Source: Nitrososphaeraceae archaeon
Lineage (GTDB): Archaea; Thermoproteota; Nitrososphaeria; Nitrososphaerales; Nitrososphaeraceae
NCBI GenBank assembly: GCA_009377575.1
Contig: WHTU01000005.1
Span: 1-64,000, forward strand
Reading direction: 5' to 3'
Length of the DNA: 64,000 nucleotides
Both the position numbers and the translations under genes were made by a program. The notes below the pieces were generated by a model. The model made no database searches. It saw nothing but the letters and a program-made list of their open reading frames with translations, and was not told the origin of the DNA. This document shows, piece by piece, positions 36,362 to 44,279 of the stretch (positions within the stretch are counted from its first letter, which is position 1; every line of letters starts with the position of its first letter).

Positions 36362-36802
36362 TTGACAAATAGAATGATAGGCGTTGTCCCAAAGCATATG
36401 ACAGAACGCATGCTCAGGTCTCCTCTGTCTCGCTCGCTGCGGGAGAAGTATGGAAGGCGCAATGTAAGAGTGATTGCCGGAGATACCATCAAAGTGATGC
36501 GTGGTGAATATAGTGGGATTGAAGGTAAAGTTGAAAAGGTTAACATGAAGCGGGGAAGTCTCGCGATTGAAGGCATTCAAAGAGAAAAGGTGCGAGGAGG
36601 CAATGTAAAAGTGGAAATCAACTCTACTAATGTTGTAGTTACCGATTTAGATTTGAATGATAAATTAAGACAAGCTCTAATTCAGAAAATTCATGAATCA
36701 GAGAAAAAAAATCTGACTGCAAAGAAATCTGGAACTGGGAAACAGAATAAGCGCCGTTCACAGATCAAGGGAAAGAGCAAGGTCAAAGGAGGAGAGACAT
36801 AG
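36362..36802 (+). CDS. rpl24: Ribosomal protein uL24
   Basis: A 146-residue archaeal L24 with the KOW motif VIAGDTIKVMRGEYSGIEGKVEKVNMKRGSLAIEG. The N-terminal VPKHMTERMLRSPLSRSLREKYGRRNV is typical. The C-terminus is Lys/Arg-rich. TTG start at 36362; an ATG four codons later is equally good. It is a primary rRNA binder for 50S assembly. Confidence 0.95.
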   Translation: MTNRMIGVVPKHMTERMLRSPLSRSLREKYGRRNVRVIAGDTIKVMRGEYSGIEGKVEKVNMKRGSLAIEGIQREKVRGGNVKVEINSTNVVVTDLDLNDKLRQALIQKIHESEKKNLTAKKSGTGKQNKRRSQIKGKSKVKGGET

Positions 36803-36804
36803 AT

Positions 36805-37524
36805 TTGGCGAAGAAGGGAGGAGATACTACTGTAAAAAGGCAGCTTGCTCCCTCATTTTGGAAGGTTAGACGAAAGCAAGGCCAATTTGTGGTACGTGCA
36901 AGACCAGGACCTCACCCAAAGGTTATATGTTATCCGCTGGGAATTTTACTCAGAGATGTTCTAAAAGTCGGTCAGAGCATGGAGGAAGTAAAAAGAATGC
37001 TTAATGACGGGAAGGTAGCTGTAGATGGAGTAGTGCGGAGAAGCATTGGTTGGCCGGTAGGACTGATGGATATAGTAGAACTGATTCCTTTGTCACAAGC
37101 GTTCCGTTTGGTACCAAAAGACAGGAATCTCTTGGTGCCAGTTCCTCTCTCAAAGCAAACTGAAAAAAACCAAAAGCTGTTAAGGGTAACACTTAGAAAA
37201 AAAATTAAAGGAGAAAAAACACAATACGGCTTCCACGATGGCAAGACCTTGATTGCAAATGAGCAGTATTCTGTGGGAGATTCTTGCTTGATCGACCTGT
37301 CCAATAAGGAAGTCAAGTCACATATGAAATTAGAGAAAGGATCTATTGTCCTTGTTACGAAAGGCGAGAATGCAGGCTCTATTGGAAAGATTGAAGAGAT
37401 TCGCGAGGGTCTTTTCTCACTGCCTAAACGTACGGTGATCTCATTTGGTGATAGGTCAGTTGAGTTACCGGTACAAATGGTCATGTTGGTCGGTGTTGAA
37501 GAGCCGATAATACAGGTGAGTTGA
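36805..37524 (+). CDS. rps4e: Ribosomal protein eS4
   Basis: A 239-residue eS4, with the N-terminal KRQLAPSFWKVRRKQGQFVVRARPGPHPK, the S4-type RNA-binding block RDVLKVGQSMEEVKRMLNDGKVAVDGVVRRSIGWPVGLMDIVEL and a C-terminal KOW domain with VLVTKGENAGSIGKIEEI. TTG start at 36805. eS4 is absent from bacteria, so it confirms the archaeal origin. Its stop overlaps the uL5 ATG. Confidence 0.95.
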   Translation: MAKKGGDTTVKRQLAPSFWKVRRKQGQFVVRARPGPHPKVICYPLGILLRDVLKVGQSMEEVKRMLNDGKVAVDGVVRRSIGWPVGLMDIVELIPLSQAFRLVPKDRNLLVPVPLSKQTEKNQKLLRVTLRKKIKGEKTQYGFHDGKTLIANEQYSVGDSCLIDLSNKEVKSHMKLEKGSIVLVTKGENAGSIGKIEEIREGLFSLPKRTVISFGDRSVELPVQMVMLVGVEEPIIQVS

Positions 37525-38051
37525 TGGATATGGATACTTTGAATTCAGAAAATATTATGAGAAGGATTTCGGTGGGAAAGGTTGTTATCAACATTGGTGT
37601 CGGTAAATCCGGAGAGCCTGTAGAAAGGGCCAAACACGGGTTAGAGGATTTGACTGGAAAAATTCCAACTGTGACAACGGCCAAGAAAAACTTTCGAGAT
37701 TTTGGAATTCACCAAGGGGAACCCATTGGAGCGATGGTGACATTGAGAAGAAAAGATGCAACAGATTTCTTGAAAAGGTGTCTAGAAGCAAAGGATAATA
37801 AGATGAATATCAATTCCTTCGACGATTATGGCAACATCTCTATTGGTATACGTGAACATATCGATATTCCTGGTACGAAATATAATCCAGACATTGGTAT
37901 CTTTGGCATGAACGTCTGCGTTAGTTTGGTGCGACCAGGTTATAGCATTTCCAAGAAAAGAGGTAAAAGTAAGATCGGCAAAGGGCACAGAATTAGAAAA
38001 GATGGGGCAATAGAATTTTTTACAAACGGATTTGGAGTTGAAATATCATAA
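37524..38051 (+). CDS. rpl5: Ribosomal protein uL5
   Basis: A 175-residue archaeal L5: [75 protein letters not shown] and [15 protein letters not shown]-like C-terminal strands. It binds 5S rRNA in the central protuberance. I use the ATG at 37524, which overlaps the eS4 stop as TGATG; a TTG one codon earlier is also possible. Confidence 0.95.
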   Translation: MDMDTLNSENIMRRISVGKVVINIGVGKSGEPVERAKHGLEDLTGKIPTVTTAKKNFRDFGIHQGEPIGAMVTLRRKDATDFLKRCLEAKDNKMNINSFDDYGNISIGIREHIDIPGTKYNPDIGIFGMNVCVSLVRPGYSISKKRGKSKIGKGHRIRKDGAIEFFTNGFGVEIS

Positions 38052-38230
38052 TGCCAAAACCGAGAGATTATGAGATTACTAAAAGGAAAAAAATTTCCCA
38101 TGGTAAGGGTTCAAGGTGGTGCAAGAGGTGTGGTGCATATAACGGATTGATACAACAATACAAATTATTTCTATGTAGACAATGTTTTAGAGAGGTTGCC
38201 AAGCACTTGGGCTTTTACAAGTACGAATGA
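38051..38230 (+). CDS. rps14: Ribosomal protein uS14 (zinc-binding form)
   Basis: A 59-residue protein that starts [10 protein letters not shown] and contains [13 protein letters not shown] and [16 protein letters not shown]. The four cysteines C24, C27, C42 and C45 form the CxxC...CxxC zinc ribbon of archaeal S14. The ATG overlaps the uL5 stop (TAATG). Its place between uL5 and uS8 is the standard one. S14 sits in the head of the small subunit. Confidence 0.95.
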   Translation: MPKPRDYEITKRKKISHGKGSRWCKRCGAYNGLIQQYKLFLCRQCFREVAKHLGFYKYE

Positions 38231-38252
38231 TTAGGAGGATGATAATAGTTAA

Positions 38253-38645
38253 ATGCCAGCATTAAATGTGTTAGCAAATTTGTTGAATACATTATACAAT
38301 AACGAATCGCGAAGAAAGAAGGAGTGTATTGTGTTGCCTGCATCTAGATTCACTAGTGAAGTTTTGCGTGTAATGCAGAAGCATCATTTCGTAGGCGAGT
38401 TCGAACAAATTGACGACGGAAGATCGGGGAAATTTCGTATTCAACTTCTAGCCACAATAAACAAATGTGGGATAGTTACTCCAAAGTATAGCGTTAGAAA
38501 GAATGGATACCTTGATTGGGAAAGACGATATTTACCAGCATTTAGTATGGGAGTATTGATAGTATCAACAAGTAAGGGTGTAATGTCGCACCACGAAGCC
38601 CAACAACTTGGCTTAGGTGGAGTCCTGGTGGGATATGTGTACTGA
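38253..38645 (+). CDS. rps8: Ribosomal protein uS8
   Basis: A 130-residue archaeal S8. PALNVLANLLNTLYNNESRRKKECIVLPASRFTSEVLRVMQKHHFVGEFE and the C-terminal PAFSMGVLIVSTSKGVMSHHEAQQLGLGGVLVGYVY are diagnostic. It is an early binder of the 16S central domain. ATG at 38253. Confidence 0.97.
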   Translation: MPALNVLANLLNTLYNNESRRKKECIVLPASRFTSEVLRVMQKHHFVGEFEQIDDGRSGKFRIQLLATINKCGIVTPKYSVRKNGYLDWERRYLPAFSMGVLIVSTSKGVMSHHEAQQLGLGGVLVGYVY

Positions 38646-39198
38646 AAAGATACCAGTTGAGAAGTTAAGCGTTGATTTAATGATACCCTCAGAAGTAACT
38701 GTATCGAAGGAAGAAAACCAGATTCGAGTTAGTGGGAAGCTGGGAACCTTAAAGAGAGATTTGTCGAAAATACCAATAAAAGTTGATATCGTTCAGGATA
38801 GCATTAAAATTTCCTCGTACGGAAAGAGGAAGAGGGACTTTGCGATCATTAATACTGCGAAAAGCATTTTGAACAATATGATCAGTGGCGTAGAGCGAGG
38901 ATACACTTATCGATTAAAGGTTGTTTTTGCTCATTTTCCCATTTCTGTAAAGGTAAAGGGATCTGAGGTTCATGTGGAGAATATTTTTGGTGAGAGAGCC
39001 CCGAGAATTGCCATGATTGTCGGTAGTAGTACAAAGGTGAAGACAAGCGGCGATGACGTGCTGGTAACTGGACCAAGCATTGAAGATGTGTCCCAGACTG
39101 CCGCCAATATTGAGTCATCAACAAAAATAAAGGGTAAGGACCAGCGGGTATTTCTCGATGGTATATACATCTATTCAAGAGAAGCCGGAATAACATAG
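38635..39198 (+). CDS. rpl6: Ribosomal protein uL6
   Basis: A 187-residue archaeal L6: DLMIPSEVTVSKEENQIRVSGKLGTLKRDLSKIPIKVDI, SGVERGYTYRLKVVFAHFPISVKVKGSEVHVENIFGERAPRIAMI and a C-terminal DGIYIYSREAGIT. The ATG at 38635 overlaps the uS8 stop; the frame itself opens at a GTG at 38617. In most archaea eL32, eL19, uL18, uS5, uL30 and uL15 follow, but here the series ends. Confidence 0.95.
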   Translation: MCTEKIPVEKLSVDLMIPSEVTVSKEENQIRVSGKLGTLKRDLSKIPIKVDIVQDSIKISSYGKRKRDFAIINTAKSILNNMISGVERGYTYRLKVVFAHFPISVKVKGSEVHVENIFGERAPRIAMIVGSSTKVKTSGDDVLVTGPSIEDVSQTAANIESSTKIKGKDQRVFLDGIYIYSREAGIT

Positions 39199-39399
39199 AA
39201 GCTCGTGTTTCCTATAGGATTCATCTAATGATGAAGAGGATGTTTAATCAGTAGAGATACTCGATATATTTCAAATCTCGAGTTTAGAAAGATCGTTCTT
39301 TGCCGTCAGGGTTCTTGTTCTTGTGTTATCATTTCATTCCGGAGATGTAAAAAGGGCTCAAGCATACCTTTTAATTGATTAATAGGAGAGTATCCTAAC

Positions 39400-40101
39400 G
39401 TGAAAGGCGTAATACTTGCTGGCGGATTAGGAAAAAGACTCAGGCCAATCACCAATGAGAGGCCAAAACCGATGATTGAAGTTTGCGATAAACCAATTAT
39501 CGAATGGCAAATAAGATGGTTCAAAAATCATGAGGTCGATGAAATTGTTATATGTGTAGGTTATCTGAAGGAACGCATTATAGATTACATTGGAAGTGGG
39601 AATAGATTTGGAGTGAAGGTTGGTTATGCTGTAGAAGAGGAACCACTCGGTACAGGCGGAGCGCTAAAGAATGCCAGAAGCTTGATCAACAGTTCCAAGG
39701 ATGAAGGATTCTTTATGGTAAACGGCGATATTTTGACCGACCTGGATCCAAATGTCCTGAAGCACACCAAAAACTCTGCACTAGCACTGGTGCCCTTGAA
39801 AAGTCCATACGGTGTCATTGAGCTGGACAAGGATGGCCTTGTTACTGGCTTTGTAGAGAAGCCACAGATCAATGACAAATGGATTAATGCGGGAGTCTAT
39901 TTTTTCACAAACCATGTCTTTGATTTTCTACCCGAACATGGAAATATAGAAACGACAGCTTTACCCATCATGGCTAAGGACCGGAATTTAATGGGTATTA
40001 CATTTTCAACTTCTTTTTGGAGATCAATTGATTCGCATAAGGATATGGACGAGGCTACTAAGGAAATTCAAAGTTCTCAATTAGTGTCGCGGGGGAACTA
40101 A
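39400..40101 (+). CDS. Sugar-phosphate nucleotidyltransferase
   Basis: A 233-residue NTP-transferase similar to, but distinct from, the one at 14384. KGVILAGGLGKRLRPITNERPKPMIEVCDKPIIEWQIRW binds the nucleotide; FFMVNGDILTDLDP carries the metal Asp, and VTGFVEKPQINDKWINAGVYFF the sugar site. The C-terminus stops after the catalytic domain. GTG start at 39400. It leads a tight run of five genes, with the next start right after its stop, which suggests a glycosylated or nucleotide-activated intermediate in that pathway. Confidence 0.85.
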   Translation: MKGVILAGGLGKRLRPITNERPKPMIEVCDKPIIEWQIRWFKNHEVDEIVICVGYLKERIIDYIGSGNRFGVKVGYAVEEEPLGTGGALKNARSLINSSKDEGFFMVNGDILTDLDPNVLKHTKNSALALVPLKSPYGVIELDKDGLVTGFVEKPQINDKWINAGVYFFTNHVFDFLPEHGNIETTALPIMAKDRNLMGITFSTSFWRSIDSHKDMDEATKEIQSSQLVSRGN

Positions 40102-41100
40102 TTGAATTCTGGAGAGGCCAAGATAGGATATGGTCTGGGGACTCTGCTTTCCATCGACGAGATTTTGAGATTTTCCCATCTCACAAATAGATATAAAAAT
40201 GTACATTCTTTGTGGATACCAGAAACCTGGGGACGTGAAGCTTTCAGTACATTGGGTGCAATTTCTCAAGTTGCTCGCTATCCGAAATTAGGAACAGCAA
40301 TACTCAATATTTATTCACGAACACCTTCTACCATTGCAATGGGAGGGATTACCCTTGATATTCTTTCAGGTAACCGAACTCTGTTGGGATTAGGAGTAAG
40401 TACCAGACCGATCATTGAGGACTGGCATGGAATGGTTTTTGATAAACCCCTTGCCAGAATGAAGGAGATTGTCGCTCTCCTTCAACTCATTTGGAGAGGA
40501 AATCCAGTATCCTTCAAGGGCAATTTCTTTAACCTTTCGAATTTCAAACTCTTGCACTCTCCTCCTAGGGCTTCTATTCCTATATTTTTAGCCGCGGTAA
40601 ATCCACTAATGATAGCACTCTCGTTATCAGTTGCGGATGGCCTTTTGCTCTATTTGCGACCCTTCAATGAATTGAGGTCCACCATTCAAAAGATACGAAA
40701 TGGAATAACAAGGCCATTTGAATTGGCCTCGGTCTTTATATGCTCAATTTCTGATAAGTATCCTGATAGGGCGAGAAAGCGGGCAGCGAAGACGCTTGCA
40801 TTTTATATTTCAGTTGGAGCCTATTATAGGAAGCTGATTTCAAGCTCTGGTTTCGCGGATGAGACAGAAGCTATTGTTGCAGAGTACAATAAGAGAGGGC
40901 TAGACGCAGCCTCCAAAGTTGTTTCTGACCGCCTATTGGACGATATTGCCATTTGCGGTGGTTCTGAACATGGTAGACGCTCGATGGAAAGGTTTGTCTC
41001 CGCTGGCATAACACTTCCTATTTTACAAATTAATCCAGTAGAAGGAGAGGATACTCAAGAATCGTTCATCAAATTCTTGGAGACTTTTTCGAATGAATAA
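40102..41100 (+). CDS. LLM-class (luciferase-fold) flavin/F420 oxidoreductase
   Basis: A 332-residue luciferase-like protein: IGYGLGTLLSIDEILRFSHLTNR, SLWIPETWGREAFSTLGAISQVARYPKLGTAILNIYSRTPSTIAMGGITLDILSGNRTLLGLGVSTRPIIEDWHG. These match F420- or FMN-dependent monooxygenases and dehydrogenases of the LLM class. The substrate is unknown; its gene overlaps the thiolase gene by eight bases, so an acyl-CoA-linked substrate is plausible. TTG start at 40102 directly after the preceding stop. Confidence 0.82.
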   Translation: MNSGEAKIGYGLGTLLSIDEILRFSHLTNRYKNVHSLWIPETWGREAFSTLGAISQVARYPKLGTAILNIYSRTPSTIAMGGITLDILSGNRTLLGLGVSTRPIIEDWHGMVFDKPLARMKEIVALLQLIWRGNPVSFKGNFFNLSNFKLLHSPPRASIPIFLAAVNPLMIALSLSVADGLLLYLRPFNELRSTIQKIRNGITRPFELASVFICSISDKYPDRARKRAAKTLAFYISVGAYYRKLISSSGFADETEAIVAEYNKRGLDAASKVVSDRLLDDIAICGGSEHGRRSMERFVSAGITLPILQINPVEGEDTQESFIKFLETFSNE

Positions 41101-42199
41101 AGTAGCTATTGTAGGTTACTCCACTGCCAAATTTCGAAAATCCACCGACAAGTCAGTTTACGAATTAGCATGTGAACCTTCGATGGATATTTTGAGGTCT
41201 TCAAATTTGGCAGCAAATAGGATAGAAGGCTTATTGTTTTCCAGCTGTTCCCATGATCTTTATGGTGGGGCAATATTGTCTGAAATGTTAGGCGTAAGCC
41301 CCAAACTAACCTGCAGGATTGATAATCTCTGCAATTCTGGAACCATCGCGATATCAACTGCCTATTCCTATATTTCTTCAGGATTGTGTGATTCAGTTCT
41401 GGTAGTTGGTGCAGAGTTGTATAACAGCCCTGGTTCGAAGCTCATTTGGGATGTATCAAGAGGCCATTTTACTTCTTCTATCTACTGGGCGTCGGTGTTT
41501 GCGAGGATGCATATGCGAGAATACGGGACCACTGAAGAGGATCTGGCAAACATAGCAGTTAAGAATAGATCATCCTCTGTTAACAATCCTAACGCCATGT
41601 TCAACAAGCCAATTACACTTGAAGATGTATTAAGTTCTAGGAAACTAGTTGATCCAATTAAATTGCTAGACTGCGGTGCACTATGTTCAGGCTCTTCAAG
41701 CGTGTTACTAGTCTCCGAGGATCTTGCCAGAAAACTTGGTTCTCAGCCAGTCTGGATAGAAGGGATAGGGCACCAAACAAATTGTGCAAGCATGGCACAT
41801 GCTATTCCAGAAATATTTAAGATAGGATCTTGTAAGTTAGCCGCATCACATGCTTATGAAATGGCAAAAATGAAACCCTCAGACATACAGGTGGCAGAAA
41901 TTCATGATGCATTTACAATAATGGAGATTATGGCATGTGAGGATTTAGGGTTTGCGAAGATAGGGGAAGGAGCTTCGTATGCCTTGCACGGAAATATTGC
42001 GGTCAACCCCAGAGGAGGAATTATCGGATCCGGCCATCCAATTGGTGCAACAGGGATAGCTCAGGTATGCGAAATAGTGTGTCAATTGAGGCATGAGTCA
42101 GGAGTACGCCAGGCAGGTAATTGTAACGTTGGATTAGTTCATAACCTTGCGGCAGCAGGAACATCAGCTACAGTCATGATACTCCGATCGGAGGTTTAG
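41093..42199 (+). CDS. Thiolase, SCPx/lipid-transfer type
   Basis: A 368-residue thiolase-fold enzyme. VAIVGYSTAKFRKSTDKSVYELACE starts it; DNLCNSGTIAIS holds the likely nucleophile C80, AEIHDAFTIMEIM and GIIGSGHPIGATGIAQVCEI hold the catalytic His residues. It belongs to the SCPx-type branch, which in archaea provides acetoacetyl-CoA for the mevalonate pathway, and elsewhere cleaves beta-keto or aldol acyl-CoAs. A DUF35 partner gene follows at once, but HMG-CoA synthase, usual in the mevalonate trio, is absent here. The C-terminal HNLAAAGTSA replaces the common GGG-type loop. Confidence 0.87.
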   Translation: MNKVAIVGYSTAKFRKSTDKSVYELACEPSMDILRSSNLAANRIEGLLFSSCSHDLYGGAILSEMLGVSPKLTCRIDNLCNSGTIAISTAYSYISSGLCDSVLVVGAELYNSPGSKLIWDVSRGHFTSSIYWASVFARMHMREYGTTEEDLANIAVKNRSSSVNNPNAMFNKPITLEDVLSSRKLVDPIKLLDCGALCSGSSSVLLVSEDLARKLGSQPVWIEGIGHQTNCASMAHAIPEIFKIGSCKLAASHAYEMAKMKPSDIQVAEIHDAFTIMEIMACEDLGFAKIGEGASYALHGNIAVNPRGGIIGSGHPIGATGIAQVCEIVCQLRHESGVRQAGNCNVGLVHNLAAAGTSATVMILRSEV

Positions 42200-42209
42200 C
42201 GGTAACCTA

Positions 42210-42554
42210 ATGCGACGCTTCATGAATCAGCTAAAAAATGGAACGTTTGTAATTTCTTATTGTACTGCTTGTAGAAAGAAGATTTGGCCACCGTACGAGT
42301 ATTGTCCTGCCTGTTATCGGAGAACATCACCGGTAACGGCTGGCAAAATCGGCAAGGTCGTGGAATTTAGCAGATCCTGGCTAGAAGAGCAAGAGGTAAT
42401 TGTAGCGCTAATAGATATGGATGGGATCTTATTGTTGGGTTCCATTTCAGAAGGACAAGGCATTACCATTGGTGCAGCAGTAGAACTGATAGCCACCGGA
42501 GCATCTTCTGATGGGAAGATTTATTTCCATTTCAAAATACTTGGATCGGTTTGA
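42210..42554 (+). CDS. DUF35 OB-fold/zinc-ribbon acyl-CoA partner protein
   Basis: A 114-residue DUF35 protein. The rubredoxin-like ribbon SYCTACRKKIWPPYEYCPACYR has C18, C21, C32 and C35, followed by an OB fold with GKVVEFS and VALIDMDGILLLGSI. DUF35 proteins bind acyl-CoA and form complexes with SCPx-type thiolases, as in archaeal acetoacetyl-CoA/HMG-CoA synthesis and in steroid side-chain cleavage. Its place ten bases after the thiolase gene fits a complex. Confidence 0.88.
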   Translation: MRRFMNQLKNGTFVISYCTACRKKIWPPYEYCPACYRRTSPVTAGKIGKVVEFSRSWLEEQEVIVALIDMDGILLLGSISEGQGITIGAAVELIATGASSDGKIYFHFKILGSV

Positions 42555-42575
42555 TTCATATACAATGAATAAGTA

Positions 42576-42953
42576 ATGTATTTAAAACGAGTTATGAGTT
42601 ACGATAGATTTGTCGACGATCGACTCCTTACCAGTAGGGATGCCCTCAACACTACTCAAATGAAACTCAAATTAGTCGAAATTGATGAAGGCGCCAGAGA
42701 TTTCTCCCAGCGGTTTGGGGGAAGGGTTCTAGTCAGAAAAGTTCTTCTCACGATGAAGTATTCGAAAACAGGGGAGGTAGAAGAGGTAGAACTGGATCTC
42801 GAACTACTTGAGAACAAATTGAGAAAGGAGCGATTATTCTCTTCCTCAAACAGATGGGTATCATCGAATGAAATAAAGAATGGATACATAATCGCAAATC
42901 GGCATCTTGATTTACTTGCTGATGCCATTGCATTGGACATTATATCCTTTTGA
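42576..42953 (+). CDS. Hypothetical protein in thiolase cluster
   Basis: A 125-residue soluble protein that I do not recognise. It has MSYDRFVDDRLLTSRDALNTTQ, DFSQRFGGRVLVRKVLLTMKYSKTGEVEEVELDLELLENKL and a C-terminal NEIKNGYIIANRHLDLLADAIALDIISF. An ATG at 42594 (MSYDRF) may be the true start, as TATACAAT near 42560 lies about 30 bases before it. It closes the five-gene run. Confidence 0.6.
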   Translation: MYLKRVMSYDRFVDDRLLTSRDALNTTQMKLKLVEIDEGARDFSQRFGGRVLVRKVLLTMKYSKTGEVEEVELDLELLENKLRKERLFSSSNRWVSSNEIKNGYIIANRHLDLLADAIALDIISF

Positions 42954-42987
42954 CTTTAATGGATGTATATTAACGAAATAATTGAAG

Positions 42988-43101
42988 CGCCGCTGATCAG
43001 ACTCGAACTGATGACCCACTGGTTAACAGCCAGCTAAGCTCCAGAGGAGTTTTTTTTCCAAACCACGCTAGAATTGCTCTACCATGCTGAGCTACAGCGG
43101 C
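42988..43101 (-). tRNA. tRNA-Asn (anticodon GTT) with an intron-like insert
   Basis: Acceptor GCCGCTG pairs with CAGCGGC, D arm GCTC/GAGC, anticodon stem GCTGG/CCAGT around CTGTTAA with anticodon GTT (plus-strand 43025-43027), variable GGGTC and T arm ATCAG TTCGAGT CTGAT; discriminator G, no CCA. The gene is 114 bases; the mature part sums to 74, leaving 40 bases inserted between the D arm and the anticodon stem. An AT-rich CAAATTAAAT at 43126-43135 is a likely TATA box. Confidence 0.88.
43035..43074 (-). other. Putative non-canonical tRNA intron (about position 26/27)
   Basis: These 40 bases lie between the D arm and the anticodon stem and must be removed to give a normal tRNA-Asn. The insert holds a run of eight A and a CTCC-TCT-GGAG hairpin. 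The usual archaeal intron site is 37/38, so this is non-canonical. I could not draw a perfect bulge-helix-bulge by eye, so the exact ends may shift by a base. Confidence 0.6.
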
Positions 43102-43648
43102 GCAATATTGTAGCATATTATCGGACAAATTAAATGTTGTGTTAGACGTACTGATATGATTCATTGACTATGCCAACGGTTGACTTTTTTGGATACGATC
43201 TTGTGAAGACAATCTCCACCTAGCAGATATTCCATCCTGTTGAAAATGAGATATAATCGCCGTAGTAGTAATTAATTAACATAAACATTGCAATCTGTCG
43301 GTTTTGGTAGGGGTTATGAGCATCAAAAGTTGGAATTGTCAATAGCAGGATAGTCACTCCATTCTGTATCTAACTACCTTGCTTGCGTTAACAGAAAAGC
43401 TTTTGAAGAAAAAATATGGTGCTATTTAATTTGACGAATTTCGGCTTTACTTTGATCAACACTGATTGTTCAGAAAAGGACCCATTTCTGTATCGTTCAA
43501 CAAAGACAATGTTTTTTTTACTCGCATAGACGCTGAATTTGGGCTTCTCCGGTTGAAAAGGTCCGAACACCCTTTTAGTACTTTTTGTCTTGTAAGGTTG
43601 ACAATTTGTTTAATTAACTTCTTAGCTATGCTTTTCTTCAATTAAGTC
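43102..43648. other. Gene-free stretch of about 550 bases between tRNA-Asn and a recombinase
   Basis: Apart from the likely tRNA promoter near 43130 I find no supported gene. Short frames on the minus strand (43388-43641) overlap each other and resemble nothing known. AATTAATTAAC occurs near 43270 and a similar TTTAATTAAC near 43609, which may be chance. Confidence 0.5.
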
Positions 43649-44236
43649 ATGTATGCATTTGCCTACCTAAGGGTTAGTACCGAAGAACAGACTGTTATGA
43701 ATCAGAAACTTGTTCTAGACAGATGGGCTTTGGACCATGATTTTGATATACTTTCTTACTTCGAAGACTCGTCAGTAAGCGGAAGAATTCCAGCTATTCG
43801 GAGGCGTGGTTTCACGGATATGCTCGAGATCATTAAATCAGATTCCGTAGACGCCATATTAGTTTACGAGCTGTCTAGGGTCGGAAGAACTTTCTGGGAC
43901 ACCCTTGATGCGATAAAAGCCATTGAAGAGTACGCTCCGTTGATTTCATGTTCACCACGGGAAACTTTTCTTCAGAGTACAGAACCTAGTGTCAGAAAGT
44001 TGATGATTGGCATACTCACATGGGTAGCAGAAAGAGAGCGAGAGATGCTAGTCCAACGAACCAAGGACGGGATGCTGAGGGCTAAAGAATCCGGCAAAAA
44101 CATTGGAAGACCCCAGGCGATGATAGATAAGAACATACTAATCAAGCTTCTAGCAGATAATACTCCCCGTTCTCGAATTGCAAAGGACCTCGGGATTTCA
44201 AAAGCAACACTATACAAAGAATTAAGACAAATGTAG
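43649..44236 (+). CDS. Serine recombinase (resolvase/invertase family)
   Basis: A 195-residue resolvase. AYLRVSTEEQTVMNQ has the catalytic Ser10 and Arg8; SVSGRIPAIRRRGFTDMLEIIKSDSVDAILVYELSRVGRT is the conserved dimer/active-site part, and AEREREMLVQRTKDGMLRAKESGKNIGRPQ leads to a C-terminal HTH, TPRSRIAKDLGISKATLYKEL. The size fits resolvases and invertases, not the large integrases. No transposase partner or terminal repeats are evident, so it may be an orphan or act in trans. ATG at 43649. Confidence 0.88.
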   Translation: MYAFAYLRVSTEEQTVMNQKLVLDRWALDHDFDILSYFEDSSVSGRIPAIRRRGFTDMLEIIKSDSVDAILVYELSRVGRTFWDTLDAIKAIEEYAPLISCSPRETFLQSTEPSVRKLMIGILTWVAEREREMLVQRTKDGMLRAKESGKNIGRPQAMIDKNILIKLLADNTPRSRIAKDLGISKATLYKELRQM

Positions 44237-44267
44237 TAATAGCCTCTAAAATTAACCATGATTTTGA

Positions 44268-44279
44268 CTCATTTTTTTA
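44268..44279 (+). terminator. T-rich transcription end after the recombinase
   Basis: A run of seven T at 44272-44278 follows the recombinase stop by about 35 bases. Archaeal termination commonly uses such T-tracts on the coding strand. It touches the end of bioA on the other strand. Confidence 0.4.

Noticed and set aside
39228-39260. ATGATGA resembling a C box of a C/D guide RNA
   Set aside because: No CTGA D box at a fitting distance and no closing stem.
43388-43641. Two overlapping minus-strand frames of about 60 codons before the recombinase
   Set aside because: They overlap in different frames, have no family resemblance and no clear promoter.
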